The notes under the pieces are model-generated. The model was not told the DNA's origin and did no database searches. It saw nothing but the letters and a program-made list of their open reading frames with translations. From an uncultured Bacteroides sp. (lineage in GTDB: Bacteria; Bacteroidota; Bacteroidia; Bacteroidales; Bacteroidaceae), in the NCBI GenBank assembly GCA_944320295.1, contig CALUGY010000094.1:1-64000 (forward strand): DNA of 64,000 bases. The letters are read 5' to 3'. Positions 62,561 through 64,000 of the stretch are shown here, piece by piece (positions within the stretch are counted from its first letter, which is position 1; every line of letters begins with the position of its first letter). A program made the translations under genes and the position numbers.

Positions 62561-64000
62561 ATGAAACAGTACAAACTCGTCAACAACCTCGCGGGTTGGA
62601 TGACTTTCCTCATTGCGGCCGTGGTGTATTGCCTCACCATAGAACCCACCGCAAGCTTCTGGGATTGCCCGGAGTTCATCACCACCGGCTACAAGCTGGA
62701 AGTAGGGCACCCGCCCGGGGCGCCGTTCTTCATGCTGGTGGCCAACCTGTTCTCGCAGTTCGCGGGCGACGCCTCCGAGGTGGCCAAGATGGTAAACTAC
62801 ATGAGCGCGCTGATGAGCGCGGCCTGCATACTCTTCCTGTTCTGGAGCATCACGCACCTGACGCGCAAGCTGGTGGTGACGGACGAGGAGCACATCAGCA
62901 CGGGGCAGATATTCACCATCATAGGCAGCGGCATGGTGGGCGCGCTGGCCTACACGTTCAGCGACACGTTCTGGTTTTCGGCGGTAGAGGGAGAGGTATA
63001 CGCGTTCTCCTCGCTGTTCACCGCCGTGGTGTTCTGGCTCATCCTGAAGTGGGAAGACGTGGCCGACCAACCGCATAGCGACCGTTGGCTCATCCTGATA
63101 GCCTATCTCACGGGACTCAGCATCGGCGTGCACCTGCTCAACCTGCTCTGCCTGCCCGCCATCGTGCTGGTTTACTATTATAAGAAGGTGCCCAACGCCA
63201 CAGCGAAAGGCTCGCTCCTTGCGCTCTTGGGCTCGGCCGTGCTGGTGGCTGCCGTGCTCTACGGCATCGTGCCCGGCATCGTCAAAGTGGGCGGGTGGTT
63301 CGAGCTGTTCTTTGTCAATGCGCTGGGACTTCCGTTCAACACGGGCGTCATCGTCTACGTGGTCATGTTGGCCGCCGCGCTCATCTGGGGCGTGTACGAA
63401 AGCTATACCGAACGCAGCCGCCTGCGCATGGCCCTGTCGTTCATATTCACCATCGCCATGCTGGGAATCCCGTTTTACGGACACGGAGCAAGTGCGGTGG
63501 TCATCGGCATCATAGTGCTGGCGCTGCTGTGGCTCTACCTGAATCCCAAGGTGCAACGCAGTATCAAGGAGAAGTACCGCGTCAGCGCCCGCGCCATGAA
63601 CACGGCCCTGCTCTGCACCATGCTCATCGTGGTGGGCTACTCGTCGTATGCCCTCATCGTGATACGCTCCACGGCCAACCCGCCCATGGACCAGAACTCC
63701 CCGGAGGACATCTTCACGCTGGGTGAATACTTGGGTCGCGAGCAATACGGCACGCGCCCGCTGTTCTACGGGCCGGCCTTTTCGTCGAAGGTCGCATTGG
63801 ACGTGAAGAACGGCTACTGTGAGCCGCGTATCTCCTACAGCGGTACCAAGTTCATCCGCAAAGAGAAGGCCACGCCCGACGAGAAGGACAGCTACGTCGA
63901 GATTCCGGGCCGCATAGAGTACGAGTACGCGCAGAACATGCTCTTCCCGCGCATGTACAGTAGTCTCCACGAACAGCAATACCGTGCCTGGCAAACCATC
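62561..64000 (+). CDS. GT117/DUF2723 membrane protein O-mannosyltransferase-like (partial, 3' end cut)
   Basis: First 480 residues of a large membrane protein that runs off the window end without a stop codon. The opening MKQYKLVNNLAGWMTFLIA and TIEPTASFWDCPEFITTGYKLEVGHPPGAPFF are the DUF2723 hallmark, with the acidic residues of a GT-C active-site loop. About ten hydrophobic segments are seen to residue 370. Family members glycosylate envelope components; the Bacteroidetes O-glycosylation or gliding-related roles are known only for a few. A full-length product is normally about 1,000 residues or more. Confidence 0.9.
   Translation, partial: MKQYKLVNNLAGWMTFLIAAVVYCLTIEPTASFWDCPEFITTGYKLEVGHPPGAPFFMLVANLFSQFAGDASEVAKMVNYMSALMSAACILFLFWSITHLTRKLVVTDEEHISTGQIFTIIGSGMVGALAYTFSDTFWFSAVEGEVYAFSSLFTAVVFWLILKWEDVADQPHSDRWLILIAYLTGLSIGVHLLNLLCLPAIVLVYYYKKVPNATAKGSLLALLGSAVLVAAVLYGIVPGIVKVGGWFELFFVNALGLPFNTGVIVYVVMLAAALIWGVYESYTERSRLRMALSFIFTIAMLGIPFYGHGASAVVIGIIVLALLWLYLNPKVQRSIKEKYRVSARAMNTALLCTMLIVVGYSSYALIVIRSTANPPMDQNSPEDIFTLGEYLGREQYGTRPLFYGPAFSSKVALDVKNGYCEPRISYSGTKFIRKEKATPDEKDSYVEIPGRIEYEYAQNMLFPRMYSSLHEQQYRAWQTI

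Noticed and set aside
62516..63994. 492-codon minus-strand frame at the window end
   Set aside because: It lies opposite a clear DUF2723 protein whose opening motif is conserved.

Overview
The window looks like chromosomal DNA from a gut-type member of the order Bacteroidales, probably a Bacteroidaceae relative with a GC-rich core. The evidence is a SusC/SusD pair, fumarate reductase genes in the order C-A-B, a GT117/DUF2723 protein, promoters that fit the Bacteroides -33 TTTG / -7 TAnnTTTG pattern, and few Shine-Dalgarno sequences. I saw no rRNA, tRNA, CRISPR array, IS element or prophage.

Layout. Positions 1-11.15 kb are GC-rich housekeeping and regulatory DNA: a secreted metallophosphoesterase, an S24/CI-like regulator, a YfhO membrane protein, mtnN-luxS (activated methyl cycle/AI-2), a cupin-XRE regulator with an acyl-CoA ligase, and a GNAT protein. 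From 11.2 to 31.2 kb lies a clearly AT-richer island (about 40-45% GC on lines sampled by eye, against about 55-62% in the flanks). It holds an AraC-type regulator and a tightly packed operon of eleven genes: two cupin phosphoglucose isomerases, a ROK sugar kinase, an enlarged mannose-6-phosphate isomerase, an MFS sugar porter, a GH116 lipoprotein, SusC, SusD, a BNR/sialidase-fold protein, GH3 and GH20. This is a complete polysaccharide (or glycolipid-glycan) utilisation locus that carries its own uptake, phosphorylation and isomerisation steps. From 31.3 to 64 kb the GC-rich core returns: parE, a RhuM-PLD gene, coaD, an S41 protease, sulfatase, aquaporin, PAP2, the fumarate reductase operon, a PepSY-like lipoprotein, dprA, a thioesterase, a U32 protein, a HEPN/MNT pair, dusB, purN, acpP-fabF-rnc, pfkA, a GH3-auxin-like protein, DUF805, a BNR/CBM9-like secreted protein, cysS-thioesterase-znuA-znuC, and a truncated GT117 gene.

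The most unusual signal is non-coding. Eight intergenic arrays, each of exactly four 22-bp units, plus one single-unit copy, are scattered through the GC-rich core (1.66, 9.5, 31.2, 38.95, 43.6, 50.06, 54.3, 58.3 and 62.3 kb) and are absent from inside the island. Each unit centres on a degenerate palindrome AACRYGTT followed by a GC-rich spacer. The period is exactly 22 bp, about two DNA helical turns. Copy 62.3 kb is framed by a perfect 17-bp inverted repeat. A tenth array at 34.68 kb has the same geometry (four palindromes, 22-bp period) but an unrelated core (GACACTT-N5-AAGTGTC). This family deserves study as a protein-binding, chromosome-organising or RNA-structural element.
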